From: Dehalococcoidia bacterium
GTDB lineage: Bacteria; Chloroflexota; Dehalococcoidia; Lucifugimonadales; UBA3495
NCBI GenBank assembly: GCA_022823105.1
Contig: JAJDXU010000476.1
Span: 1-6,577 of the forward strand
Length of the DNA: 6,577 nucleotides
Direction: 5' to 3'
The position numbers and the translations under genes are program-made. This document shows, one piece after another, positions 6,181 to 6,577 of this stretch. Below the pieces are notes generated by a model, which was given only the letters and a program-made list of their open reading frames with translations, had not been told where the DNA came from and searched no databases. Position 1 is the first letter of the stretch. Each line of letters opens with the position of its first letter.

Positions 6181-6202
6181 CGCCGGTCCGGTTTTACCGG
6201 CG
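6181..6202. repeat. 7-bp inverted repeat upstream of tyrA, possible operator
   Basis: CGCCGGT (6181-6187) and ACCGGCG (6196-6202) are perfect reverse complements separated by eight bases. A nested CCGGT-TTT-ACCGG pair (6188-6200) shares the right arm. The element overlaps the candidate -35 hexamer of tyrA, where a repressor site would be expected. Confidence 0.5.
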
Positions 6203-6221
6203 GATTGGGATGTTGTACACT
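6193..6221 (+). promoter_or_regulatory. Candidate sigma70-type promoter for tyrA
   Basis: TTTACC (6193-6198) and TACACT (6216-6221) are separated by 17 bases and each match consensus at four of six positions. Transcription would start near 6228, giving a short leader of roughly 25 bases before the GTG start. The match is moderate and unproven. Confidence 0.35.
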
Positions 6222-6252
6222 TACGGGCATCCTAGACTTGGCAGACAGTCAC

Positions 6253-6577
6253 GTGGCACAAATTACCGTAATCGGGACCGGTTTGATCGGCACATCGTTA
6301 GGGCTGGCATTGAAGGCATCCTCTCTGAGGGACCTGACGGTGGTGGGCACCGACGCCGAACACTCTGCGCGTTCCGGAGCTCAACGCAAACAGGCTTTCG
6401 ACAAGGTCGAAGGCAGACTGGGCAACGCGATTGAAGAGGCAGACATCATCGTGCTCGCCACGCCGGTGCTCGCGATGCGCGAACTGATGGAAGGGATGGG
6501 GCCCTACCTGCCCGAGGGCTGTGTGATCACCGACGTGGGGAGCACCAAGACCCAGGTTTTGGAGTGGGCCGACGAAC
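6253..6577 (+). CDS. tyrA: Prephenate dehydrogenase, N-terminal part (runs off window)
   Basis: The frame is open to the end of the window, giving the first 108 residues of a TyrA-type dehydrogenase, which oxidatively decarboxylates prephenate (or arogenate) in tyrosine synthesis. The Rossmann motif GTGLIG (8-13) follows strand ITVI, and the second strand ends VVGTD, with D34 favouring NAD over NADP. The segments ADIIVLATPV (about 64-73) and VITDVGSTK (about 91-99) are typical TyrA signatures. The start is taken as GTG 6253, right before the first beta strand. An in-frame TTG at 6238 would add five residues. Neither has a clear Shine-Dalgarno site, consistent with a short or nearly leaderless transcript. 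It is divergent from the ThDP operon. The C-terminal helical domain and any ACT domain are not visible. Confidence 0.85.
   Translation, partial: MAQITVIGTGLIGTSLGLALKASSLRDLTVVGTDAEHSARSGAQRKQAFDKVEGRLGNAIEEADIIVLATPVLAMRELMEGMGPYLPEGCVITDVGSTKTQVLEWADE

Noticed and set aside
6084..6434. 116-codon plus-strand frame across the divergent region
   Set aside because: It overlaps tyrA in another frame; the tyrA frame carries the Rossmann and DVGSTK motifs.

Overview
This is a bacterial window from a genome of moderately high GC (hand-counted stretches in the core genes are about 62-65%). Genes are tightly packed, with an ATGA overlap, a TAATG overlap and Shine-Dalgarno sites. The taxon cannot be fixed from sequence alone. 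An actinobacterial/Bacillus-type CtaG (caa3_CtaG family), together with an SsuD-like flavin monooxygenase beside a benzoylformate decarboxylase-like enzyme and an HpcH/HpaI aldolase, would suit a free-living aerobic Chloroflexota (SAR202-like) or similar heterotroph. That assignment is inference.

Layout. (1) Positions 1-1439, plus strand: the 3' part of a FixH/YtkA-like single-span protein overlaps by four bases a multi-span CtaG-type cytochrome c oxidase assembly factor. This looks like the end of a respiratory (copper/cytochrome oxidase) operon. (2) Positions 1475-2208, plus strand: a lower-GC two-gene cassette holds a DUF6338-like membrane protein and, translationally coupled to it by TAATG with a strong ribosome binding site, a 41-residue very basic peptide containing nine consecutive prolines. 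(3) Positions 2311-3435, plus strand: an SsuD-like FMNH2-dependent monooxygenase, closed by a rho-independent terminator at 3462-3492. (4) Positions 6018 down to 3508, minus strand: a two-gene catabolic operon encodes a ThDP-dependent benzoylformate decarboxylase-like enzyme and then an HpcH/HpaI-type aldolase; it converges on the monooxygenase. (5) Positions 6019-6252: a divergent control region contains three tandem 14-bp repeats and two inverted repeats. (6) From 6253 to the edge, plus strand: the start of prephenate dehydrogenase (TyrA).

How the genes may work together. The first two belong to oxidase biogenesis. The ThDP enzyme and aldolase form a plausible 2-oxo acid/aldehyde module: one decarboxylates a 2-oxo acid, the other makes or breaks a C-C bond involving pyruvate or a similar oxo acid. 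The convergent monooxygenase could supply an aldehyde by oxidative C-S cleavage, but no shared transcript supports this. TyrA is a housekeeping aromatic amino acid gene reading away from the operon. The least understood piece is the DUF6338/poly-proline peptide pair, which looks inserted between the respiratory and catabolic genes and is the best candidate here for an undescribed module.
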